DNA from: Natronorubrum sediminis
Lineage (GTDB): Archaea; Halobacteriota; Halobacteria; Halobacteriales; Natrialbaceae
Length of the DNA: 64,000 nucleotides
Direction: 5' to 3'
Assembly: GCF_900108095.1 (NCBI RefSeq)
Contig: NZ_FNWL01000005.1
Span: 1-64,000, forward strand
A program made the position numbers and the translations under genes. Under the pieces are notes generated by a model. The model made no database searches, was not told where the DNA came from, and worked only from the letters and a program-made list of their open reading frames with translations. Shown in pieces: positions 26,388 through 34,663 of the stretch (positions are counted from its first letter, which is position 1; the number at the start of each line of letters is the position of its first letter).

Positions 26388-26945
26388 TTACAGGCCTCCG
26401 ATCAAGATCAGAAGATGTCCTTCGTGTACCGGAATTCGGAAGATGTCTACGAACACCGACGTGATGATGAGACCGAGTATCGCCATCCCGACGACGGAAT
26501 ACCACGGATGATCGAACCAGTACATGTATAGGGCGATGAATAGCGGCGTAACCAGTAGGAAGCCGAAAAGTAACCCGAGACTCGCGTAAAGTACCATTAT
26601 AACACCGGTGAAGAGTCCTCCGTGGATTCCAAATTTACCAGTCTTCGACTCTACTGGAGCGCTCGTTTCAGAATCGACATCGTCTACGTCTAGCATTCCG
26701 CCGCTATCGTCTTTTTCGGGGAACAGCCTCTCTTCGAGGGACGGAGGAATAAAATTGCGCGCTAGTATGAGTACCGTGCCGAGTACGGTCGCTCCTGCGG
26801 CCAGTTGCGGAAAGCGCTGAGACGCACCACCGAACGATTGAGCCTCGTACAACATATAGCCGGAAACCAGCAGTATGAGGCCGACCATTACGGTTTCCTC
26901 CGTCACACTATTCATCCGATCGCTTCCCTTTATTTTATCAATCAT
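26388..26945 (-). CDS. tctB: Tripartite tricarboxylate transporter, small membrane subunit TctB
   Basis: The protein has 185 residues and about four hydrophobic spans separated by an acidic cytoplasmic loop (residues about 75-105), the usual TctB topology and near-usual length. It lies between tctC (42 nt gap) and tctA (1 nt gap). An internal ATG (MNSVTEETVMVGLILLVSGY) is a shorter start option 30 nt downstream. The function follows mainly from position and topology, since TctB sequences are poorly conserved. Confidence 0.85.
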   Translation of the reverse strand: MIDKIKGSDRMNSVTEETVMVGLILLVSGYMLYEAQSFGGASQRFPQLAAGATVLGTVLILARNFIPPSLEERLFPEKDDSGGMLDVDDVDSETSAPVESKTGKFGIHGGLFTGVIMVLYASLGLLFGFLLVTPLFIALYMYWFDHPWYSVVGMAILGLIITSVFVDIFRIPVHEGHLLILIGGL

Positions 26946-26987
26946 ATTGAATATATGGCCGGAAAGGCCATTCGGTTGTGACGTTGC

Positions 26988-28010
26988 TCAATCTTCGTCT
27001 TCCTCGACCTCGTCTCTGTAGTCCTCCACCGAAGCCTCTTCTTCGATCGCCGCCTCGATCCGTTCCGGTCCTTCGGTCCACTCTTCTTGCCACCACTCGC
27101 GGTCGTTGAATTCGACCATGTTACCGGAATCGTCGGACCAATCCTGTATCTCTTCAGACTCGACGGCCGTCTCGAGGGCTGCCTCCCACTCCTCGAGGAT
27201 ATCCTCGTCCGTGTCGGGTGGGAACAACAGCCCACGGCTGAAGTCACCGTACGGTAGTGGATCGAAGCCTTCGTCCTCGAACGTCGGGACATCCGGCAAA
27301 GTTGGGCTTCCGTCGGAAGCGGTCGCGACGACCGGCTCGAGAAGCTCGTCGCCTATGAACTCCTCCAGGGTCGTCTCCGTCGGGTTTCCGGACGGAATTT
27401 CTTCTGAAGCGTTCGCCTGAGCCAATTCACCGGAACTCGAATACGCGACGTAGGACTCGAACTCGAGTCCGTGTATGTCCCGCATGAGGTTCGCGACCAA
27501 CCACTGTCCTTCGCCGATGGTTAGTCCGCCGAACTCGGTGAATTCCCCGTCCTGATAGCGATCGACCAGATCTTGGTAATCGTCGATGTCGTCGTCGGGA
27601 TGGGCGGAGATCACGAACACCGTCCTGGCGAACGCACCAGCCGATTCGAAGTCCAGGTAATCGAACTCGAGGAGGTCCGGTCGCATGATGTACAGGATCG
27701 ACGGACCGTTGATCACACCGACGGTGCTACCGTCCGTGTCGGCCTGGTACAGTTCGTTCATTCCCTGTATCGTACCCGAGCCGACTACGTTGTCGATCTC
27801 GACGCTCACGTCGAGTTCCTCAGCCATGACCGGTGCGAGCTGTCTCGCGTAAATGTCCGTCCCACCGCCTTCTGAGTATGGAACGATCACACGGACGTCG
27901 TCTGATCCTCCGCCACCCAAAACGTCTGCGCACCCAGCGAGGCCGACCATGCCCGCTGCACCACCATATTTCAATACAGTACGGCGGCTTCGCCTATTGT
28001 TGCCTGCCAT
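26988..28010 (-). CDS. tctC: Tripartite tricarboxylate transporter, substrate-binding lipoprotein TctC
   Basis: ATG 28010 gives 340 residues. The N-terminus is a twin-arginine signal (SRRTVLKYGG, residues 8-17) with lipobox GLAGC (Cys27), so the protein is exported folded and lipid-anchored. The binding-protein signature VIVPYSEGGGTDIYARQLAP follows. TctC captures a carboxylate and delivers it to TctAB. A strong TATA box 27 nt upstream fixes this start over the longer frame. The C-terminus is unusually acidic. The ligand is unknown, but citrate-like, phthalate-like or C4/C5 dicarboxylates are all known for the family. Confidence 0.92.
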   Translation of the reverse strand: MAGNNRRSRRTVLKYGGAAGMVGLAGCADVLGGGGSDDVRVIVPYSEGGGTDIYARQLAPVMAEELDVSVEIDNVVGSGTIQGMNELYQADTDGSTVGVINGPSILYIMRPDLLEFDYLDFESAGAFARTVFVISAHPDDDIDDYQDLVDRYQDGEFTEFGGLTIGEGQWLVANLMRDIHGLEFESYVAYSSSGELAQANASEEIPSGNPTETTLEEFIGDELLEPVVATASDGSPTLPDVPTFEDEGFDPLPYGDFSRGLLFPPDTDEDILEEWEAALETAVESEEIQDWSDDSGNMVEFNDREWWQEEWTEGPERIEAAIEEEASVEDYRDEVEEDED

Positions 28011-28032
28011 GGTATGCCAATACACAACATCC

Positions 28033-28041
28033 ATTATAAAT
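28033..28041 (-). promoter_or_regulatory. TATA box of the tctCBA operon
   Basis: Minus-strand atttataat is centred 27 nt from ATG 28010. It predicts a leaderless transcript and fixes the tctC start. Confidence 0.65.
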
Positions 28042-28410
28042 GTTCTGAATAGATAGACTCGACACCAATCATTCGTACCGTCTCAGTCGAAATGGTCGCG
28101 GAAAAATTCAAACGGTCCCCGCCGTCGCCCGTACAGGCAGCGATTGCGACGTTCGTCGCCACCGAGTACGTCGTCACCTCGTCACTGGCCGATAGCTCAT
28201 CTCGAGAGAGAGAGAGACGCACACCCGACGACGACCCCCAGTTCGGCGCGGATCTGCGGACACCTCCGCCCAGACCGTATGCGTCCGAGATCGACGGGTA
28301 TCGAATCGTCTGCTGTGACAACTGCCACGAGTGCCGCGCGCCTCGAGACACTGTTACTCCATCGAATAGATGCCCTCGCGTCACCGAAAGCGGTCTCTGG
28401 TGTTCGAGTA
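28042..28410. other. Intergenic region upstream of tctC
   Basis: About 370 bp without a supportable gene. Open frames here are short and low in protein character. A short GA repeat (gagagagagaga) sits near 28204. Confidence 0.4.
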
Positions 28411-29292
28411 CTACAGTAGATCGCGTGCCACACCACACTGACGGAGCGTCTCCACCGCGTGGTCGGTGCTCATCGGGCGAACGACAACCTCCGAAACGCC
28501 AGCCTCAGTGAGCGCCTCGAGGTCGGCTGCGACCGTTTCGGCGTCGCCGACGAGCGGGTACTCCGCTTCGACATCCCATCCGCGATAGCCAGACTGCAAG
28601 AGATCAGCGGCAACGTTTCGCGCACGTTCGCCGTCCTCGAGAACCAACGCATCTCGTCTGGCGATGACCTCCGTCCCTCCCTCGCTCTCGAACCACTCGC
28701 GCTTCGAGTCGATTTCGTCGGTCGTCTCGGTCGGAAGCGCTACCCACGCGTCGCCGAGTCGACCGGCCCGGCGGACCGCAGGCTCGGCACTTGCGCCGAT
28801 ACAAACGCGCTCGGGAGCCGCGTGAGGGGAAATCGAGACGTCGTCCAACGAATAGTACTCCCCGTCGACCGAGACGAAACCCTCCGTCAATAGGGACTGG
28901 ACGATGCCGAGTGTCTCGACGAACCGAGGGACGCGTTCCTCGAGCGGGACGTCGAGTGCCCTGAACGCCTCAGAATTGTATCCCAGCGCACACCACAGTT
29001 CGAACCGATCGGCGAACGTTGCCAGCGTTCCACAGCGTTCTGCCAGATGCAGCGGGTGATGGAGTGGGAGCAGAAAAAGCGGCGCGACGTGATCGGTGAC
29101 TGCTGTGAGCCGAGCGAGCGTCGGAACGTTCTGGAGGTACGCGTGATCCGATACGGCGTGGTGATCGCCGGCCTGAACGTACTCGAATCCGGCGTCGGTG
29201 GCGGTTCGGACGCGCTCGAGGAGGCAGTTCGTGTGTGAATCGACAGATCGGGTGGCGGGCACAGCCGAGTTGATGGAGTATCCGAGACGCAT
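28411..29292 (-). CDS. Luciferase-like (LLM) flavin-dependent oxidoreductase, copy 3
   Basis: ATG 29292 gives 293 residues starting MRLGYSINSAVPATRSVDSH. It has EYVQAGDHHAVSDHAYLQNV, the LLPLHHPLHLAE strand and a C-terminal LTEAGVSEVVVRP strand, the full luciferase-like barrel though slightly short. It is closest to copy 1 within this window. The much longer open frame upstream (to 29490) lacks the family's sequence. The gene is divergent from the epimerase at 29416. Confidence 0.85.
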   Translation of the reverse strand: MRLGYSINSAVPATRSVDSHTNCLLERVRTATDAGFEYVQAGDHHAVSDHAYLQNVPTLARLTAVTDHVAPLFLLPLHHPLHLAERCGTLATFADRFELWCALGYNSEAFRALDVPLEERVPRFVETLGIVQSLLTEGFVSVDGEYYSLDDVSISPHAAPERVCIGASAEPAVRRAGRLGDAWVALPTETTDEIDSKREWFESEGGTEVIARRDALVLEDGERARNVAADLLQSGYRGWDVEAEYPLVGDAETVAADLEALTEAGVSEVVVRPMSTDHAVETLRQCGVARDLL

Positions 29293-29415
29293 GCGCTGAA
29301 ATTGATCGCAACCGGCTTCGTTGTTTCGTCTGTGGCTGACTCGAGACGACAGCGAGAACTCGCGGCTGGTCGACGGACCGAAAGCTAGGTAATAACACGC
29401 AAGGAATCGCCGTCC

Positions 29416-30387
29416 ATGCGAATACTCGTCACCGGAGGGAACGGATTCATCGGCGCACACGTCATAGGGCAGTTGGTCGCTAACGGCCACGTAGTGAGTA
29501 GTTTCGACGTGTCAGAGCCGTCGCCGGTAGTCGAATCGATCGAGGACGAGGTGTCGTTCGTCTCGGGTGACGTCACCGATCCAGTGGAGGTCTACGACGC
29601 GATCGCACGGTTCGAACCCGACCGAATCGTTCATCTCGCGGGGTTGCTCGGTCACGCGTCGCAGGCGCGTCCGAGGGCGGCGTTCTCGGTCAACGTCGAC
29701 GGGACGTTCAACGTCCTCGAGGCTGCGGACGGCCTCGGAGTCGATCGGGTGATTGCGGCCTCGAGCGCCGCGGTCTACGGGGACGTCTCGAGCGACGTGG
29801 ATCGACTCGACGAAACTGTCCCGCGACGGCCGACTTCCGTTTACGGACTGACGAAGCAGGTCGTCGAAGATATCGGGTCGGTGTATCGGGACCAGCGCGG
29901 TCTACAGTTCACGGCGATCGAACCGGTCCACGGCCTCGGACCTGGCAGACGACGCGGAAATCTTCAGGACGTCAGTATCGTCAAGGCGGCCGTCGCTGGC
30001 GAACGCATACCGGTCCCCGCCCGGTCGAATCCGTTCGAAATCGTCTACGTCGAGGACGAAGCCCGGGCGTTCGTCGACGCGGCCCTCGCAGACGACCTCC
30101 CAAACGACCGGTATCTCATCGGTAGCGGTGAACGAACAACCCTCGTGGACTTCGTCGACGCCGTTCGAGAGCACGTTCCCAATGCGACCTTCGAACTCGA
30201 ACCCGTCGAAAACGAAGACCGATTATCCGGATTGCCGCCGAGCAATACGACGCGGATTCGCGGCGATTTCGGCTGGCGACCCGAGTACACTATCTCGGAA
30301 GCTATTGGCGCGTACGTCTCGTGGTTACGCGACAATCCCTCTTCTTGGGAGTTCGACCGTGACGTCGTTCCGTGGTCGACCGAGTAG
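29416..30387 (+). CDS. NAD-dependent epimerase/dehydratase (extended SDR)
   Basis: This 323-residue protein begins MRILVTGGNGFIGAHVIGQL, with the NAD-binding glycines, DRIVHLAGLLGHAS, ASSAAVYGD and YGLTK (catalytic Tyr-Lys). It is a paralogue in type, not a copy, of the epimerase at 226. In this catabolic neighbourhood it may act on a metabolite rather than on a nucleotide sugar. The TATA-like taggtaata about 26 nt upstream supports the start. Downstream genes on the same strand (CMD, SDR, MFS, PrpD) may form one unit. Confidence 0.87.
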   Translation: MRILVTGGNGFIGAHVIGQLVANGHVVSSFDVSEPSPVVESIEDEVSFVSGDVTDPVEVYDAIARFEPDRIVHLAGLLGHASQARPRAAFSVNVDGTFNVLEAADGLGVDRVIAASSAAVYGDVSSDVDRLDETVPRRPTSVYGLTKQVVEDIGSVYRDQRGLQFTAIEPVHGLGPGRRRGNLQDVSIVKAAVAGERIPVPARSNPFEIVYVEDEARAFVDAALADDLPNDRYLIGSGERTTLVDFVDAVREHVPNATFELEPVENEDRLSGLPPSNTTRIRGDFGWRPEYTISEAIGAYVSWLRDNPSSWEFDRDVVPWSTE

Positions 30388-30500
30388 ACTGCACTGGCAA
30401 GATGCCGTTCTATTCGTATCCGGGGACCACCGGAATCGAGACGTAAAGACCGTTCTGGGGCCATGAAAGAGTTTATCACACAACCGATAGAACGGAGGAT

Positions 30501-31082
30501 ATGGTTCGAGTGCCATACGTGAATCGGGACGACCTCCCGGCGGAGAAACGCGACTTGTTGCGGTCGTTTCGAGCGGAAACCCCCGAGGAGTATCGCCACT
30601 TGCTCTCGAGTGAGGAGCGAAACGTCTACCGGACGCTCGCCCACGTTCCGAATTCGCTCGAGCAGTTTCGGGCGTTCGGTGGAACGCTCCGAGAGGAACT
30701 CGGGTTGGATCCACGCGAACGGGAACTCGTAATCTTGACCGCCGCGAACGCGCTGGGGTCTGCCTACGAGTGGCACCAACACGTTCGGATTGGACTTGCC
30801 GAAGGTCTCTCGCGCGAAGAAATCCTGGCGATCAGCGATCGGCGGTACGAATCGTTCGAGGGAACGGAGCGCGCCCTCGTAGAGTACGTCGACGCGTACG
30901 TCGCGGGGAGCGTCGACGACGAGACGTTCGGTGTGCTCTCGGAACGCGTAAACGAGTCGAAAATCGTCGGAATCGGCCTCCTCGCAGGGATGTACATCGT
31001 CATCGGTCGGCAGATGGACGCGCTAGAGGTCGAGACCGAAGAACCGTTCGTCGGTTGGGAATTGGAGAATATAGACCCATGA
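30501..31082 (+). CDS. Carboxymuconolactone decarboxylase/AhpD-fold protein without peroxidase cysteines
   Basis: This 193-residue protein has the helical CMD core: LDPRERELVILTAANALGS followed by YEWHQHVRIGLAEGLSREEI. In peroxidase-type AhpD proteins this segment has CxxC. Here it is E-W-H-Q-H, so a decarboxylase/hydrolase-like or unknown role is more likely. Both a TATA-like gtttatc about 27 nt upstream and an SD-like ggagg precede ATG 30501. Its stop overlaps the SDR start (ATGATG), indicating translational coupling. Confidence 0.82.
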   Translation: MVRVPYVNRDDLPAEKRDLLRSFRAETPEEYRHLLSSEERNVYRTLAHVPNSLEQFRAFGGTLREELGLDPRERELVILTAANALGSAYEWHQHVRIGLAEGLSREEILAISDRRYESFEGTERALVEYVDAYVAGSVDDETFGVLSERVNESKIVGIGLLAGMYIVIGRQMDALEVETEEPFVGWELENIDP

Positions 31083-31849
31083 TGGATGACCTCACCGAGC
31101 AGACGGTCATCGTAACCGGTGGGGCGAGAGGAATCGGTCGCGCCATCGCCGCCGAATTGGGCGACGCGGGCGCCGAAATCGTCGTCGCAGACATCGACGA
31201 GGAAGCGGCTCACGAAACCGCCTCGGAACTGCGCGAGGACGGCTTACCCGTCGAATCAGTCGCTTGCGACGTCGCGTCGACGGAGGACGTGGAGCGATTA
31301 GTCGTACAGACCCTCGACCGATTCGGCGGAATCGACGCTCTCGTGAACAACGCCGGCATCGGTTCTCGTGGATCGTTCGAGGAACTGACCCACGAGGACT
31401 GGCAGCGCGTTATCGACGTCAATCTCACGGGTGCGTTCAACTGCTCTCGTGCCGTCGTTCCCGGGATGATCGACGGAGACGGCGGCTCGATCGTGAACAT
31501 CTCGTCGATGGCCGGCCGAAGCATCAGCTACCACGGTAGCGCGAACTACACGGCGTCGAAGTGGGGGTTGATCGGACTGACGAAACACATGGCGTGGGAC
31601 CTCGGCGAACACGGGATTCGCGTCACCGCGGTCTGTCCGGGGTCGACGCTCACGCCGCTGACAGAGTCTGGGACGACCCCCGAAGAGCGAGCCTCGACCA
31701 CGGAGAAGATTCCGTTGGACCGATGGGCGTCGCCCGAGGACCACGCCGCGGCAGTCGCCTACCTGATCTCCAAGACGAGTTCCTACGTCACCGGAACGGT
31801 GCTCGAGGTCGACGGTGGGAAACAGTTGGGCGTCCGAAACGAAATCTAA
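31079..31849 (+). CDS. Short-chain dehydrogenase/reductase
   Basis: This 256-residue classical SDR has TVIVTGGARGIGRAIA (NAD-binding TGxxxGxG), NNAGIGSRG, a catalytic Ser in NISSMAG and YTASK. FabG-like length and the ending VTGTVLEVDGGKQL are normal. Two ATGs stand side by side (31079 and 31082), overlapping the CMD stop. It is likely to oxidise or reduce a hydroxy/keto acid or alcohol of the same pathway as its partner. The substrate cannot be deduced. Confidence 0.9.
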   Translation: MMDDLTEQTVIVTGGARGIGRAIAAELGDAGAEIVVADIDEEAAHETASELREDGLPVESVACDVASTEDVERLVVQTLDRFGGIDALVNNAGIGSRGSFEELTHEDWQRVIDVNLTGAFNCSRAVVPGMIDGDGGSIVNISSMAGRSISYHGSANYTASKWGLIGLTKHMAWDLGEHGIRVTAVCPGSTLTPLTESGTTPEERASTTEKIPLDRWASPEDHAAAVAYLISKTSSYVTGTVLEVDGGKQLGVRNEI

Positions 31850-31955
31850 GCGTCCGCAGACAGCATTACTTGGGGATCGACGGACCAACGACGAAAGCGG
31901 CAATGGCGAACACATCGAGAGGGTTCATGGTGTGTGTACACATAAGCCACGGTAG

Positions 31956-33176
31956 ATGCGATCGTCCGTTGCCCGCCGCCTCCATCCGCTCACGCGGCGG
32001 GCGAAGCACGCGTTGAACGACGGCCGGAGTCGAATCATTTTGGCCGTTGCCGCCGGGTGGTTCCTCTCGCTCGGCGTCCGAATGGTCTACCCGGTGTTAT
32101 TACCCCACATTCGCACCGCGTACGGACTCGATCTCACAGTCGCTGGGTTCCTGCTGACCGTTCTGTGGGCCGCGTACGCGATCGGACAATTTCCTGGAGG
32201 TATCGTTACCGATCGAATCGGTGAACGGATCACGCTCGCGGTTAGTACGCTTCTTGCGGGAATCATGCTCGTCTTGGTCGTCACGGCGGGTTCCGCGCTC
32301 GTCGTGTTCGTTGCGACCGCGCTGTTCGGTCTCGGTACCGCACTGTACGGCGTTGCCCGGTTCACGATCATCTCGAAAACGTACCCGGAAAACAACGGTG
32401 CCGCCATCGGCGTCACGCTAGCGGCCGGCGACCTCGGAAACGCGGTGCTACCCGTGATCGCCGGTGCGGTCGCGGCGACCTTCGTCTGGCAGCTTGGACT
32501 CGGATTCGTCGTCCCGCTGTTCGCACTCGTGAGCGTGGTCCTCTGGTTCGTCGTTCCCCGGCACACCCCCGACGGCGACGGCGATGGAATGGTGGTCTCT
32601 CTCGAGATGGCCCGGCACGTCGTTTCGGAACTTCAGCGACGGTCGATCGTTGTCGTGACGTTAATACTGATCCTCGGATTCAGCATCTCACTCACGCTTA
32701 CGGGGTTCTACCCGACGTACCTGATCGAAGAGAAGGAGCTGTCGTCAACGGTCGCGGCAGCGCTGTTCAGCCTGTACTTTGCCCTCGGGGTCTTCGTCAA
32801 ACCGCTGGCTGGATCGGCATACGATCGGTTCGGAATTCGACAAACCCTCCCCGTGATCTTCGGTCTGGCGATTACGGCACTCCTGGCCCTCTCAGTCGTC
32901 GAGTCGCTGTGGGCCCTCGTGGCGGTCACCGTTCTGTTGAGCAGTCTGCTCGGTAACATCGCGGTCACGATGCCCTACCTGACCGATTTGCTCCCGACGG
33001 AAATTCAGGGGACGGGACTCGGCGTCCTGCGGACCACGTACATGTTGATCGCCGCACTCAGTCCGTCACTCTTCGGAGTGCTCGCCGACTTCGGATACTT
33101 CGACGAGGGGTTCGTCCTGTTGGCCGGAATCGCCGGCGTGATGACGCTGCTCGTTCTCCTTTTACCGTCGCAGTGA
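31956..33176 (+). CDS. Major facilitator superfamily transporter
   Basis: The protein has 406 residues and 12 predicted spans. The loop 2-3 motif reads GGIVTDRIGERITLAVST, close to the MFS motif A (G-x3-D-R-x-G-R). VFVKPLAGSAYDRFGIRQT in the second half repeats it. It is a secondary carrier of the metabolite/aromatic-acid type by general appearance. A TATA-like acataag lies about 26 nt before ATG. It is the second uptake system of the island besides TctCBA, and is followed by the MmgE/PrpD gene. Confidence 0.88.
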   Translation: MRSSVARRLHPLTRRAKHALNDGRSRIILAVAAGWFLSLGVRMVYPVLLPHIRTAYGLDLTVAGFLLTVLWAAYAIGQFPGGIVTDRIGERITLAVSTLLAGIMLVLVVTAGSALVVFVATALFGLGTALYGVARFTIISKTYPENNGAAIGVTLAAGDLGNAVLPVIAGAVAATFVWQLGLGFVVPLFALVSVVLWFVVPRHTPDGDGDGMVVSLEMARHVVSELQRRSIVVVTLILILGFSISLTLTGFYPTYLIEEKELSSTVAAALFSLYFALGVFVKPLAGSAYDRFGIRQTLPVIFGLAITALLALSVVESLWALVAVTVLLSSLLGNIAVTMPYLTDLLPTEIQGTGLGVLRTTYMLIAALSPSLFGVLADFGYFDEGFVLLAGIAGVMTLLVLLLPSQ

Positions 33177-33274
33177 ACTGACGACGGCGCCCGTTCCGAC
33201 GCGTTCACTCGCGCCACCGGACGGCAGTGCCGGAGCCGGTGATTCTATTAGTTCGATCATTGTTGGTTGGTAGC

Positions 33275-34642
33275 ATGGGTCAACAAGCTGTCGACCAGCG
33301 GTCTTCCGAAACTGAATTGGCATCGTTCGTGTCCGGGCTTTCGTACGAATCGATTCCCGACGAAGGAGTCCGGCTCGCGGAACGGTGTTTCGTAGACACG
33401 GTCGGAGTGACGATCGCCGGCGCCGTCGGCGAGGCGGGATCGACTGCGGCGGCCGCGGTCGATCAGACGTCGTCCGACGACGGCGTGCGACTCGTCGGTC
33501 GCGACGCGACCGCGTCGGTGACCGACGCCGCCTTCGTCAACGGAACGGCCGGACACGGACTCGACTTCGACGATGTCTCGAGTGGTATGCAGGGACATCC
33601 GAGCGTAACGATGGTACCGGCGCTGCTCGCCGTGGGTGAGTCCGAAGACGCGACGGGTGAAGAGTTACTGACGGCCTTCGTTGCCGGATTTGAAACGCAG
33701 TGTTACCTCTCGGGGCCGCTCAACCCGGACCACTATGAGAGAGGATGGCACGCAACGGCGACCCTCGGCACGTTCGGCGCGACAGCAGCGGTGACCAATC
33801 TGCTCGGCCTCAGCGAGCGAGAAATTCGTCACGCGCTGTGTGTCGCCGCGTCGTTCCCCGCCGGTCTCAAGCGAAACTTCGGCACAACGACGAAACCGAT
33901 ACACGCCGGCGCTGCCGCCAGGTCGGGGGTGACCGCGGCTCGGGCGGCCGCGAACGGTGCAACCGGCGACGAACGCGCGATCGACGGCCAGAAAGGCTTC
34001 TTCGAACTCTACAGCGGACCCGATGGCCCCGACCTCGAGGAACGGTACGACCTGGGAGAACGGTGGGCGATCGTCGACGACGGCGTCGGCGTGAAAAAGT
34101 ATCCGTGCTGTTACTTCACACACTCGGGAATCGCGTCCGCCGAAGAACTCGCTGCTACCCACGACATAGAACCCACTACCATCGAATCAGTCGGCGTCAC
34201 CCTCTCGCAGGGCGCAGCCGACGCGCTCCACCACGCGAATCCCGACACCGGACTCGAGGGGAAGTTCTCTATCCAGTATACGCTCGCCAACATGATCGCC
34301 CGGGGTCGAGTCGGACTCGCCGCGTTCGACGACGAAAACGTCGACGACGAAGTGGTTCAGATGGTTAGGGAGCGTATCACCGCAACCGTCGATTCCGATC
34401 TGCCGTACGGCTCTCATCGAACGACCGTTAGTATCGAGACCGCCGACGGAGACGAGTACGAAAACGTACTCGAGGAACCTCCGGGCACGCACGAGAACCC
34501 GCTCTCGAACGAGGAACTACGCGAAAAATACCTGATGTGTGCGACGAGAGCGTTCGACCGCGAACGGGCTGTCGAAACCTACGACCGACTCGACGATCTT
34601 CGTAACGAATCGGACACCGCCGATCTGGCCCACCGTCTCTGA
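33275..34642 (+). CDS. MmgE/PrpD family protein (2-methylcitrate dehydratase or cis-aconitate decarboxylase type)
   Basis: ATG 33275 gives 455 residues, close to family length. Motifs are GHGLDFDDVSSGMQGHPSV, RGWHATATLGTFGA, NFGTTTKPIHAGAAARSG and KKYPCCYFTHSG, which carry the conserved Asp, His and Lys of the active site. Known members dehydrate 2-methylcitrate, decarboxylate cis-aconitate to itaconate, or act on related carboxylates. Adjacent C5-type CoA enzymes make an itaconate- or methylcitrate-related role attractive, but this is inference. It converges with the seven-gene minus operon, with 21 nt between the stops. Confidence 0.85.
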   Translation: MGQQAVDQRSSETELASFVSGLSYESIPDEGVRLAERCFVDTVGVTIAGAVGEAGSTAAAAVDQTSSDDGVRLVGRDATASVTDAAFVNGTAGHGLDFDDVSSGMQGHPSVTMVPALLAVGESEDATGEELLTAFVAGFETQCYLSGPLNPDHYERGWHATATLGTFGATAAVTNLLGLSEREIRHALCVAASFPAGLKRNFGTTTKPIHAGAAARSGVTAARAAANGATGDERAIDGQKGFFELYSGPDGPDLEERYDLGERWAIVDDGVGVKKYPCCYFTHSGIASAEELAATHDIEPTTIESVGVTLSQGAADALHHANPDTGLEGKFSIQYTLANMIARGRVGLAAFDDENVDDEVVQMVRERITATVDSDLPYGSHRTTVSIETADGDEYENVLEEPPGTHENPLSNEELREKYLMCATRAFDRERAVETYDRLDDLRNESDTADLAHRL

Positions 34643-34663
34643 GCCGGCTGGTCGAACCGGTGT

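Noticed and set aside
28092-28511. 139-codon plus-strand frame upstream of tctC
   Set aside because: It overlaps the end of LLM copy 3 and has Arg/Pro-rich, low-quality sequence without conserved features.
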